Below are positions 16,266 to 23,472 of a stretch of DNA of 41,790 nucleotides, piece by piece. The notes under the pieces were generated by a model, which did no database searches, had not been told where the DNA came from, and saw only the letters and a program-made list of their open reading frames with translations. Source of the DNA: a virus; the IMG/VR virus record IMGVR_UViG_3300025010_000120, positions 1 through 41,790 of that record; one strand, written 5' to 3'. The position numbers and the translations under genes are program-made. The stretch's first letter is position 1; every line of letters starts with the position of its first letter.

Positions 16266-16990
16266 GATATATCCTCCTCAGAGTATTTTCCTAATCTTTT
16301 ATGTATTAATTCACAATATTTTTCATCAATTTCACTACCTATAAAATTCCTATTTATATGTATACATGCTTCACTTGTAGTACCACTACCCATAAATGGA
16401 TCATATACAACATCACCTTCTTGTGTACTTGCGTTAATACATCTAATTGGTAAATTAATATGAAATGTTGCTGGATGACCACTTATTTTTCTAGATACTT
16501 TTTTCATTTCCCATACGTCAGTCAAACATTCTATATTATTTAATTTTATTTTTGTGCTTTTATTAAGAATAAATAATAATTCATAGACAGGGAAGAATCT
16601 TCTCTTGTCTACATTGGCAGTAGATTTTAAATTTAATATTATAATTTGATATACATTAAACTTTGATTTATATATCCAATCTAAAGGACTAATAATACTT
16701 CCTTTTACAATTCTATTTTTATGATTATAAAACATAAATCCATCATCTTTTAAAATCCTATGACATTCATTTAAAACTTCTATTTGCCAATTTTGATAAT
16801 CTTCTTCTGTTAATTTATCTTTATATTTGTTATAATCACCATATGTAATACGTTTACCATTTACAAAAGTATGAAAATCACCACCTAAATTATAAGGTGG
16901 AGAAGTAATTATACAATTTACTTCTTGTTCTTTTATTTTACTCATAGTTACCATACAATCTTCATTGTACACCTTATTAATTTCAATCAA
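16247..16990 (-). CDS. DNA methyltransferase, N6-A or N4-C, SPPY type
   Basis: The protein has 247 residues from TTG 16990 after GAGGAGGAATTTTA. Catalytic motif IV is SPPYNLGG (residues 30-37) and motif I is DPFMGSGTTSEACI near 205, so the order is that of beta-class amino methyltransferases. The SPPY form is most frequent in N4-cytosine enzymes but also occurs in N6-adenine enzymes. No restriction endonuclease partner is encoded nearby, so self-protection against host restriction or a regulatory role is likely. Only ~130 bases separate it from the second methyltransferase. Confidence 0.88.
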   Translation of the reverse strand: MIEINKVYNEDCMVTMSKIKEQEVNCIITSPPYNLGGDFHTFVNGKRITYGDYNKYKDKLTEEDYQNWQIEVLNECHRILKDDGFMFYNHKNRIVKGSIISPLDWIYKSKFNVYQIIILNLKSTANVDKRRFFPVYELLFILNKSTKIKLNNIECLTDVWEMKKVSRKISGHPATFHINLPIRCINASTQEGDVVYDPFMGSGTTSEACIHINRNFIGSEIDEKYCELIHKRLGKYSEEDISCQKSV

Positions 16991-17026
16991 TAAAATTCCT
17001 CCTCATAGTTTTATTTTATTTGTGTC

Positions 17027-17077
17027 ATCTCAACACAAAAAGAGACACCATTCAGATGTCAAATTTTCTATTGAGAT
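17027..17077 (-). terminator. nested terminator hairpin between the two methyltransferases
   Basis: Inner stem 17044-17049/17055-17060 followed by TCTTTTTG, enclosed by an outer 7-bp stem ATCTCAA/TTGAGAT (17071-17077/17027-17033). The outer stem could fold only if transcription reads through. Confidence 0.65.
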
Positions 17078-17120
17078 AAATATATTATGAAAAATTTATA
17101 TTACTAATCTAACCAATCAA

Positions 17121-17945
17121 TTAACTAACACACTCACTAACATTACCTTCAACTTTACCATCAACTTCCATCAACCTTTTCTCACTAATCTCAATTGCCC
17201 TTTCACTAATATCACAACCAATAAACTTCCTACCCAATTCTTTTGCTACTACCATAGTTGTTCCACTACCACAAAATAAATCTAATACTATTTCATCTTT
17301 ATTTGATGATGCTTTAATTATTCTTTCTAATAGAGATTTCGGTTTTTGGTTATTATATCCTGTTCTTTCTTTTGCTCTAGGATTTAATATATCAATACAC
17401 CACACATCATCAATTTGTCTTTCATATTGAGGAAAATATTTAACACTTCCATCTTCATTTCTAATTACATCACCATTTTTATTTTTCCTATTTTGATATA
17501 ATTTAGGATTCTCAATTTCCTCATATAAATGATTTATTTTATTTTTACCTTTAGAATAAAATAAAATATTATCATGCATTGATTGTAATTTTATTTCTGA
17601 TTTACCACACCATCTTTTATAACTCCATATTATCTCATTCCTAAAACAATCAAATCCAAATATTTCATCCATCAATACCTTCATATAATGTACTAACCTA
17701 TAATCCATATGTAAATAAATACTTCCAGTATCCTTTAATACCCTATACATTTCTTCAATTCTAGGTCTATACCATTCAATTGCTTGCATAGGAGTACCTA
17801 GATTGTCATTATAGTCTTTAAATTTTCTGCCTGTGTTGTAGAGAATATCACAGTAGATGAGATTTATATAGTTACTAGGTAATTTATTTAGTAATTCTAA
17901 ATTATCCATTTTGTAGACTTTGTTTAATTCAAGCAAATCAATCAA
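17121..17945 (-). CDS. DNA methyltransferase with variant DILY motif
   Basis: The protein has 274 residues from TTG 17945 after AAGGAGG. Motif I is VLDLFCGSGTTMVVAKELG (about 223-241) followed by KFIGCDIS. Motif IV reads CDILYNTG (33-36 DILY), where most N6-adenine enzymes have DPPY/F. The rest (IEWYRPRIEEMYRVLKDTGSI, NEIIWSYKRW) fits N6_N4 methyltransferases. Both prolines are missing, but Asp and the aromatic residue remain, so activity is possible. It is driven by the promoter at 18009-18037. Confidence 0.82.
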   Translation of the reverse strand: MIDLLELNKVYKMDNLELLNKLPSNYINLIYCDILYNTGRKFKDYNDNLGTPMQAIEWYRPRIEEMYRVLKDTGSIYLHMDYRLVHYMKVLMDEIFGFDCFRNEIIWSYKRWCGKSEIKLQSMHDNILFYSKGKNKINHLYEEIENPKLYQNRKNKNGDVIRNEDGSVKYFPQYERQIDDVWCIDILNPRAKERTGYNNQKPKSLLERIIKASSNKDEIVLDLFCGSGTTMVVAKELGRKFIGCDISERAIEISEKRLMEVDGKVEGNVSECVS

Positions 17946-17975
17946 ATAATTATTACCTCCTTAATGTATAATAGA

Positions 17976-17996
17976 ATATTTATTTTAATATTCTGT
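17976..17996. repeat. 21-bp direct repeat, downstream copy; part of an operator-like palindrome
   Basis: These 21 bases are identical to 18039-18059, so exact copies flank the promoter core. On the minus strand this copy also forms AGAATAT-N8-ATATTCT (17974-17995), a perfect inverted repeat placed just downstream of the start site. A dimeric repressor site is the simplest reading. Confidence 0.75.
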
Positions 17997-18008
17997 TGGT
18001 CTGATGTT

Positions 18009-18037
18009 ATTATAACTTATTGCCGAAGGTATGTCAA
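18009..18037 (-). promoter_or_regulatory. perfect consensus sigma-A promoter of the methyltransferase group
   Basis: TTGACA (18032-18037), exactly 17 bases, TATAAT (18009-18014). The start is expected near 18002. The flanking 21-bp repeats suggest repression. Confidence 0.92.
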
Positions 18038-18038
18038 C

Positions 18039-18059
18039 ATATTTATTTTAATATTCTGT
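18039..18059. repeat. 21-bp direct repeat, upstream copy
   Basis: Exact copy of 17976-17996, abutting the -35 hexamer. The larger block 18033-18077 matches 7745-7789 (RHH promoter) at 41 of 45 positions. Confidence 0.75.
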
Positions 18060-18086
18060 AAAATTATTTTATATTATGTATTTTTA

Positions 18087-18126
18087 TTTAGTGTAGAGTG
18101 AGATGTGATTTACACTCTACACTAAA
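18087..18126. terminator. 14-bp hairpin after the rha-like gene
   Basis: Perfect stem 18087-18100/18113-18126 with a 12-nt loop, 15 bases after the stop codon. There is no T tract in either direction, so it is terminator-like only. Confidence 0.55.
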
Positions 18127-18141
18127 TTGTTAATAAATTAA

Positions 18142-19296
18142 CTAATCAATATTTCTAATACATATATATATTTTACCTTGGGAATAAGAATTCACTGTTT
18201 TATTTTTCTCTACGATTACTTTGTCAACAATATTGTCATCTTCACCGTACTCTCTAGTTATCACCTGATCTAAAATACTTTTAGCAAGATTTTGAACATC
18301 TATAGATTCTATACAGTCAAATTTTAAAAATACAATAATTGGTTTATTCCAATCAATATTTAATTCATTTTTATCTATTAATTGATAGGAAGGAAACGTA
18401 TTAATCCAATTTTTATATGTTTTTGTCTTAACGGTAATAATATCATTAGACCATTTATCTTTTACATTCTCAAATAGATAATTATTTGACATTCCATGCT
18501 TATTTATTATCATATATTCATCTATTTTGGGGTTTAAATTTTGAATCATATCTTGTTGTTCTTTTATAATTTCATCCTTATATCTAATCTTTTGACCGTA
18601 TGATTTATTTTCTGAAATACTTTTTCTATTTGAAAATTCTTGTATAAAGTAACTATATGTAGTAGTTTTTGGAAGATACATTTTATCTGTTGGCGAAATA
18701 TTATTACGATTCTTAGTTAGTCCATCAATAAATCTTCCATATTCTATTCTTTTAATTTCTGAATTTTTTATTTGTACAAGATATTCTTCAAATAATTTAA
18801 CTAATTCAGGAAACTCTTCATAACTACAAGTTTTAAATGTAGTTACAGTTTTACGTTTACCAAAATGTGATTCAAGTAATTGTTTGCGTTGTAATTTATT
18901 ATCTTTTTCATTTAATGCTTTGACTACATCTAAAGATACTTGTCTACGGTGTTCTAATTCTTCTATCATTTCTTCAAATGCTTTGGTATATTTATATGTA
19001 AATATCAATGCATCATCACCAGTGAATTTATTAACCAAAATTGAAAATCCCTGACGATCCATTAAAAATTCTGGTCTTGATTGTTTGTTTTCATCTAAAT
19101 ATGACCCCAAGGTAAAATTTCCTTCGGCTAATTCTGGAATTGCTTCTATAAATTTTCTAATTTTCTTTAATACATCTGAATGATCTTTACCATACTTTAA
19201 TGCAACAGTTCTACTACTAACTACAACCTTACCATCCTCATTAACCACTAAACCAAATTCTTTTTCAAACTCCATCAATTTACTTTCCATTTGCAT
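18142..19296 (-). CDS. Rha-family phage regulatory protein
   Basis: The protein has 384 residues from ATG 19296 after AAAGGAGTCGATTATT. Residues about 13-115 match the Rha domain (VVVSSRTVALKYGKDHSDVL, MDRQGFSILVNKFTGDDAL, TYKYTKAFEEMIEEL). The rest is charged, with a possible helical region at 120-170 and a C-terminal domain of unknown role. Rha proteins are phage regulators first linked to interference with host strains lacking IHF. A long structured leader (19354-19502) precedes it, implying control at the RNA level. Confidence 0.85.
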   Translation of the reverse strand: MQMESKLMEFEKEFGLVVNEDGKVVVSSRTVALKYGKDHSDVLKKIRKFIEAIPELAEGNFTLGSYLDENKQSRPEFLMDRQGFSILVNKFTGDDALIFTYKYTKAFEEMIEELEHRRQVSLDVVKALNEKDNKLQRKQLLESHFGKRKTVTTFKTCSYEEFPELVKLFEEYLVQIKNSEIKRIEYGRFIDGLTKNRNNISPTDKMYLPKTTTYSYFIQEFSNRKSISENKSYGQKIRYKDEIIKEQQDMIQNLNPKIDEYMIINKHGMSNNYLFENVKDKWSNDIITVKTKTYKNWINTFPSYQLIDKNELNIDWNKPIIVFLKFDCIESIDVQNLAKSILDQVITREYGEDDNIVDKVIVEKNKTVNSYSQGKIYICIRNID

Positions 19297-19353
19297 AATA
19301 ATCGACTCCTTTACATTTTATATTTTATTAATGATTTTCAAATATTAAATAGC

Positions 19354-19502
19354 AGTTGCGATACTATCTAATAACAAAAAATCATTTAGAGAAAAGTTAG
19401 AAGAAATATTAACATCTAACTTCTCTCTCGCAACTTCTCATTAATAAGAAATATAAAGGAGATGTTAGAATAGTTTCTCAAACTACTCTCTAAATGATTT
19501 TT
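19354..19502 (-). promoter_or_regulatory. pseudoknotted leader RNA of the rha-like gene
   Basis: A 16-bp helix (19487-19502 with 19377-19392) encloses about 94 nt and is followed by TTTTTT. Inside are hairpins 19415-19422/19394-19401 and 19480-19485/19471-19476 (3-nt loop GAG). An internal AGTTGCGA complement (19428-19435) pairs over 8 bp with 19354-19361 outside the helix, forming a pseudoknot. An alternative 8-bp pairing (19460-19467 with 19410-19417) would break the first hairpin. The layout is that of a switch. No known riboswitch class is recognised. Confidence 0.6.
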
Positions 19503-19533
19503 AGAGGGAAAATATAAAATATTAAATTGTGCT

Positions 19534-19588
19534 ATATTTCAATAAAAAGACACTTCAATTAAGAAATGTCTTTTATCTATTGAAATAT
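19534..19588 (-). terminator. nested terminator after the 191-residue gene
   Basis: Inner stem 19546-19556/19563-19573 (11 bp, one G-U) followed by TTTTTA. Outer 11-bp stem ATATTTCAATA/TATTGAAATAT (19534-19544/19578-19588) encloses it. The same nested design occurs at 17027-17077. Confidence 0.8.
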
Positions 19589-19621
19589 TATATTTAATTA
19601 TTATTAATATTATTTATTTTC

Positions 19622-20197
19622 TTACTCCGTAATCTCAATCTTACTAACTACTTCATCTACTTCGTCCGTTACAATCTCATCTGTTTTGTCAGAAACAATA
19701 TCTACAATATTTTCACTTTTATTAACACTTTCAATCTCACCACCAAAAACTTCCTTCAAATACTCAATACTTTTCCCATCATTTATAAATTGATCAATTC
19801 TACTATTAAATTTCAACATATAATCATTAATTTTTTCTAATTCACTTTCTGGAAATTCTCCTATAATTTTGTCAAAAATTTCTAAATCTAACATTGCATT
19901 TAATACCTTAATTTGAGTTTGAAAATCATCAGTTTTAGCAATTTCCACATTTGTAAATGTTTTTATTGCAAGTAGCATTAAATATGAAACTTTAACTGAT
20001 TCATCTAAATCTTTTAAATTATCATAATTGCTAATAGATTCCATAATTAATGCATTTAGTTTGGTAGGGATAAATACTTGATCCACCAATACTTCATAAT
20101 CTTTTTTGTTAAGAGTGACAATTACTTTTCTCTGCACAAATAATTTTGATTGTTCCTGAAGGAGAATAGAAGAAGTTAGTTTATTTGATTTTGCCAT
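19622..20197 (-). CDS. hypothetical acidic phage protein
   Basis: The protein has 191 residues from ATG 20197 after ACGGAGGTATCCCTATT. It opens with a basic segment (MAKSNKLTSSILL), then a helical middle (VSYLMLLAIKTFTNVEIAK) and an acidic C-terminal tail rich in Asp, Glu and Val. No domain is recognised. It has its own strong terminator and lies between the coiled-coil protein and rha-like genes. Confidence 0.65.
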   Translation of the reverse strand: MAKSNKLTSSILLQEQSKLFVQRKVIVTLNKKDYEVLVDQVFIPTKLNALIMESISNYDNLKDLDESVKVSYLMLLAIKTFTNVEIAKTDDFQTQIKVLNAMLDLEIFDKIIGEFPESELEKINDYMLKFNSRIDQFINDGKSIEYLKEVFGGEIESVNKSENIVDIVSDKTDEIVTDEVDEVVSKIEITE

Positions 20198-20262
20198 AAT
20201 AGGGATACCTCCGTTTATTTTTTATTTTATTTATTTAATTATGTAAAATATTTAAAAAGAAC

Positions 20263-20297
20263 AATAAAAAAAGAATATAGAAAAAATCTATATTCTT
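20263..20297 (-). terminator. strong rho-independent terminator
   Basis: Perfect 10-bp stem 20271-20280/20288-20297 with a 7-nt loop and TTTTTTT on the minus strand, after the coiled-coil gene. Confidence 0.88.
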
Positions 20298-20327
20298 AAA
20301 TATTACTAATATTAAATTAAAATATTA

Positions 20328-21761
20328 TTAATCACTATTCATTTTAATCAATCCTAATTTAATTCCAGCGAATCTTACTCTTCCAACAATACTATCTTCA
20401 TTATCTTTCTCTATGAATTGAAATTTATCATTGTCTTTAAAAGACATATTTACTAACTTATTAACATAATGTCTGGTATGTCTTCTACAAATGATAACTA
20501 TATCTGAATGTTTAATCATAATTTCTAACTTATTTACATCATCTACATCAAATGAATCAAACCATAATACATTTAATCCATGTTTCTTTAATCTGCCCAT
20601 ATATTGATTTTTATATTGTGAACCAACAATTAAAACTGTAAAATTACCAAAATTAACATATTCATCAGTGTTGTTATTTTTACGCTTATACTTATTAATA
20701 AATAAAGAATTTTCTTCATACATATCATAATCAAAACTATAATACTGAAATGCTTTAACTAATTTTGCTAATCCAAATTCTACAATTGCTTTCGCAGGAA
20801 TTCCATTTTTCATATATGGAATAGTATTAATAATAGGATAAGTTTTATAATTTGTTCCAATAAAAAACCATCTATTATTAATTAATCTTAACCAACCAAA
20901 TTCTATGTTAACATTATCTTCTATTTTCTGCACATCAGATTTACAATTATAACCTAATCCAAATTTCATTTTATTAAAATATAACTTATATAAATTATAG
21001 ATTTTTTCATATTCCATATAATTTGTATCATTAAACCTTGCAGTTAATTCATCTATTAAATCTAAAATTGTTAAAGATTCTTTATAATTCTCAGCAAGGT
21101 ATTTAAAATGTTGCAATTCAATACTCATATTCATAATAATTTCTTTATGTTTCTTTAAATCTTCTGCTATTGTAGAAGTATTAATATGTGTTAAAGCAGT
21201 TTTAAGTTTTTCATATTTAACACGCAATTCTTGATGCTCAAGTTTCATTATTGCAAATGTACTTCTATAACTCTTATTATCTTCTACTAACTTATCATAA
21301 TTATCCTTATAAGGAAGTCTATTTAATACATCTTCCTGAATTTTAACTAAAATATTTTCCTGCTCAGTAATTTTATTTTTCAACGATAATATTTCAGCAC
21401 TTTCATCAAGAATATTCTTCTGTTTTAAATCGTAAATTTCTTTCTTCAAAAGGGAGATAGTAGATTTATTATCTTTTAATTCTTTATTTTTTAATACTAA
21501 ATCCTTTTGTAGATTCTCAATTTGTTTATCTTTTTGGCGTAATTCTTTTGAATATTCTTTATTATTGTTATTACTATTAACATCATTGTTATTAACAATA
21601 ATATCATTTAATTCTTCAGAATCTTTTACATTTTCAACTTTAGTTACATTTATAAATTTTTCAAGTAATTGTTTCTTCTTATTTGCTGTTTTATCTTTAT
21701 CATTTTTATAGGTTTCTGCAAATTTAAGTTTGGGATCTACTGACATCATTTTAATATTCAT
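20328..21761 (-). CDS. coiled-coil protein with DUF2325-like C-terminal domain
   Basis: The protein has 477 residues from ATG 21761 after GATGAGGTGATAATAATAAA. An Asn-rich low-complexity linker (about 55-68) is followed by coiled coil to about 215 (KQIENLQKDLVLKNKELKDN). The C-terminal 110 residues, from FTVLIVGSQYKNQYMGRLKK to DIVIICRRHTRHYVNKLVN, fit the DUF2325 pattern: a Rossmann-like vlivG start, then aDvVii...H. DUF2325 function is not settled. It is driven by an extended -10 promoter (21824-21832). In a phage it may be a regulatory or replication-associated scaffold; this is inference. Confidence 0.65.
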   Translation of the reverse strand: MNIKMMSVDPKLKFAETYKNDKDKTANKKKQLLEKFINVTKVENVKDSEELNDIIVNNNDVNSNNNNKEYSKELRQKDKQIENLQKDLVLKNKELKDNKSTISLLKKEIYDLKQKNILDESAEILSLKNKITEQENILVKIQEDVLNRLPYKDNYDKLVEDNKSYRSTFAIMKLEHQELRVKYEKLKTALTHINTSTIAEDLKKHKEIIMNMSIELQHFKYLAENYKESLTILDLIDELTARFNDTNYMEYEKIYNLYKLYFNKMKFGLGYNCKSDVQKIEDNVNIEFGWLRLINNRWFFIGTNYKTYPIINTIPYMKNGIPAKAIVEFGLAKLVKAFQYYSFDYDMYEENSLFINKYKRKNNNTDEYVNFGNFTVLIVGSQYKNQYMGRLKKHGLNVLWFDSFDVDDVNKLEIMIKHSDIVIICRRHTRHYVNKLVNMSFKDNDKFQFIEKDNEDSIVGRVRFAGIKLGLIKMNSD

Positions 21762-21823
21762 TTTATTATTATCACCTCATCAGTATATGGTATTATATAG
21801 TATTATATGTTTTATATAAAAAT

Positions 21824-21832
21824 ATTATACCA
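21824..21832 (-). promoter_or_regulatory. extended -10 promoter of the coiled-coil gene
   Basis: The minus strand reads TGGTATAAT, a perfect extended -10, about 62 bases from the start codon. No good -35 was found. Confidence 0.55.
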
Positions 21833-21898
21833 TTGATAAATGATAAAATAAAGTGTAAATGATATGAGAGGAGGTAAGATTATATTTATATTATAAAT

Positions 21899-22366
21899 TT
21901 ATATAGTTTTCTTTAATTCCTTTGCTTTCTTTCTCTCTTTTCTTCCTTTTGCAATAACTTTTACATCAACCCAACCTTCATTTTCTTCATTACCATCAAT
22001 TTTGCTATAATTTATAACATTTAAAATTTTATCAGGATATTTATAATTAAACAATTTTTCCTTGAGCAAGAAATCCTGTGTTGGCATGCCCTTAACATCA
22101 AATATAATCATATTTCCATTTGTATACTCTACTTCAAAATCAGAAATATAATAAATTGGTAGATACTTTTTACCATGTTTTTCAAATTTATCTTGAAGTA
22201 AATATTTAGGTTGAATTCTTATATTCTTAACTATTCCTTTTTCTTGTTGTAAGAGAAGATATACATAGAATCTGTATTCAACATCTGAAGAAAATGTATG
22301 TCCATTTAATGTCCTTTTTTCTTTTGCTTTAGTATTTGTATTTACGTTAAATTTTGATCTTGCCAT
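21899..22366 (-). CDS. DUF1064-like phage endonuclease / resolvase
   Basis: The protein has 155 residues from ATG 22366 after AGAGGTGTATTG (the preceding TTG is rejected). It shows FSSDVEYRFYVYLLLQQ, IQPKYLLQDKF, YYISDFEVEY and IIFDVKGMPTQDFLLKEKLF. This is the order E...D-x-E...K of DUF1064 nucleases (PD-(D/E)XK-like), with E31 region, ISDF and DVKG as probable active-site elements. DUF1064 proteins are phage nucleases proposed to act in DNA processing or branch resolution. The C-terminus is strongly basic. Confidence 0.8.
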   Translation of the reverse strand: MARSKFNVNTNTKAKEKRTLNGHTFSSDVEYRFYVYLLLQQEKGIVKNIRIQPKYLLQDKFEKHGKKYLPIYYISDFEVEYTNGNMIIFDVKGMPTQDFLLKEKLFNYKYPDKILNVINYSKIDGNEENEGWVDVKVIAKGRKERKKAKELKKTI

Positions 22367-22399
22367 CAATACACCTCTTTAAATTAATAATTTTAAAAC

Positions 22400-22435
22400 A
22401 AAAATAACTACCCTAAAAAAATATAAGGTAGTTAT
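22400..22435 (-). terminator. terminator or attenuator upstream of the DUF1064 gene
   Basis: Perfect 9-bp stem 22404-22412/22427-22435, 14-nt loop, then TTTTTG on the minus strand. It lies in the leader of the DUF1064 gene, so read-through would be attenuated there. Confidence 0.65.
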
Positions 22436-22524
22436 CTCTAATCTAAAAATCACAAACTATTGATATTATTGACTTTTCAAACCTCAAAATCATGACAAAA
22501 CCGAAATTTTATGTTGATTTGGTT

Positions 22525-22567
22525 AAAAAATAAGGATTGATCTCATAAATAGATCAATCCTTATTTT
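22525..22567 (-). terminator. very strong terminator closing the DGR / tail-fibre module
   Basis: 17-bp perfect stem 22527-22543/22551-22567, 7-nt loop, followed by TTTTTT on the minus strand. It separates the structural module from the regulatory block. The 297 bases 22376-22672 hold nothing else but a short hairpin AGTTAG/CTAACT after the upstream stop. Confidence 0.93.
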
Positions 22568-22672
22568 TAGTATTATTATAGAATAATGAATAAATATTTA
22601 ATTGTTATGTATAAAATATTCAGTTGTATCTTAGAAATTAACCAGTTAACGCACCCCAGTTAGTTTGCTAGT

Positions 22673-22966
22673 CTAACTAAACGTATAAAACTTATTTACC
22701 TTAATGATTTTAGCAAAAAATGGTATCTCATCCTTATATTTTTCAATTTGTTCCATGAGAACATTTGACCCAGTAAATAAAATTCTACCAACGCCATCGA
22801 GATTAAATTGTAGCGTAAGGACTTTACCATCTTTAACCTTTGCGTACTTACTATCCGAAATTTTATAACCAATTACTTCAATTTCTTTATCTAAAACTTC
22901 TTCAATTTTTATTTTGTCACCAGTTATTGCACTAGACTCAGTGGCAAAATCTGAAAATCTTTTCAT
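22673..22966 (-). CDS. small beta-rich, OB-like protein next to the DGR
   Basis: The protein has 97 residues from the ATG at 22966 after AAGGGTGGTGGCA; upstream GTGs are rejected. It starts MKRFSDFATES and continues with GDKIKIEEVLDKEIEVIGYK, LTLQFNLDGVGRILFTGS and IPFFAKIIKVNKFYTF. Alternating beta strands and the GDKI...iGyk...tGS pattern resemble small single-strand-binding OB folds, but this is a by-eye judgement. Similar small proteins occur in many Firmicutes phages. Since no Avd gene is seen, it is a candidate DGR partner. Confidence 0.6.
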   Translation of the reverse strand: MKRFSDFATESSAITGDKIKIEEVLDKEIEVIGYKISDSKYAKVKDGKVLTLQFNLDGVGRILFTGSNVLMEQIEKYKDEIPFFAKIIKVNKFYTFS

Positions 22967-22977
22967 TGCCACCACCC

Positions 22978-23109
22978 TTATACTACATATTCTTCTCCTG
23001 TGATTTCTTTAAATTGCTCAACGGTTATTTTACTTTTTGCCACAGCTTGCTTACATTGTTCTAATGTAGCCATCCCTTTCGGATAAGTTACTTTAAGCCA
23101 TGCGTACAT
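22978..23109 (-). CDS. xkdX: XkdX family protein
   Basis: The gene encodes 43 residues, MYAWLKVTYPKGMATLEQ then KSKITVEQFKEITGEEY. It matches the XkdX pattern: W near position 4, Y.kG..t..qc..aV....IT..qf.eITG..Y. XkdX proteins are encoded after tail fibre genes in PBSX-like and other Firmicutes phages; their function is unknown. The stop lies 11 bases upstream of the next start. Confidence 0.85.
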   Translation of the reverse strand: MYAWLKVTYPKGMATLEQCKQAVAKSKITVEQFKEITGEEYVV

Positions 23110-23112
23110 CTT

Positions 23113-23472
23113 TTACACCCCCAATATTATGTCTGTTAGTTGTTGTCCGAGTAATTGCAGATCATCAACAATTGTTCCCTCTTGTATAATTTGTTTTGCC
23201 TTCGCAATCTTAGCTTCTCTTTCGGATTTCTCAGCCATTTGCTGTAACCCCAAATCAAATAGATTACCAAAATTTTGAGTAATAAATTCCTGAATATTTT
23301 CTCTGTCAGGAATAAATACATCTACCTCTTCAAATGTATATTGTTTTTCTTCTAACTCTTCATGAAGAATAATTTCTTCTGTGAAGTTCCTACGGAGAGT
23401 AACATGTCTAACCCCGTTTTCAACTTCTCGTAACCAAACTGTATCTGGCATAAAACTGCATTGAGAAATCAT
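23113..23472 (-). CDS. tail-fibre-associated phage protein
   Basis: The protein has 119 residues. Its ATG overlaps the reverse transcriptase stop (ATGA), so translation is coupled. It has a beta-rich N-terminus (TVWLREVENGVRHVTLRRNF) then a helical part (NFGNLFDLGLQQMAEKSERE) rich in charged residues. Proteins of this size precede XkdX in many phages, with no known function. Its tight coupling to the RT makes a DGR role possible but unproved; it does not look like Avd, a four-helix protein. Confidence 0.6.
   Translation of the reverse strand: MISQCSFMPDTVWLREVENGVRHVTLRRNFTEEIILHEELEEKQYTFEEVDVFIPDRENIQEFITQNFGNLFDLGLQQMAEKSEREAKIAKAKQIIQEGTIVDDLQLLGQQLTDIILGV

Noticed and set aside
16247-17945. 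A restriction-modification system
   Set aside because: Two methyltransferases are clear but no restriction endonuclease or specificity subunit is encoded beside them.
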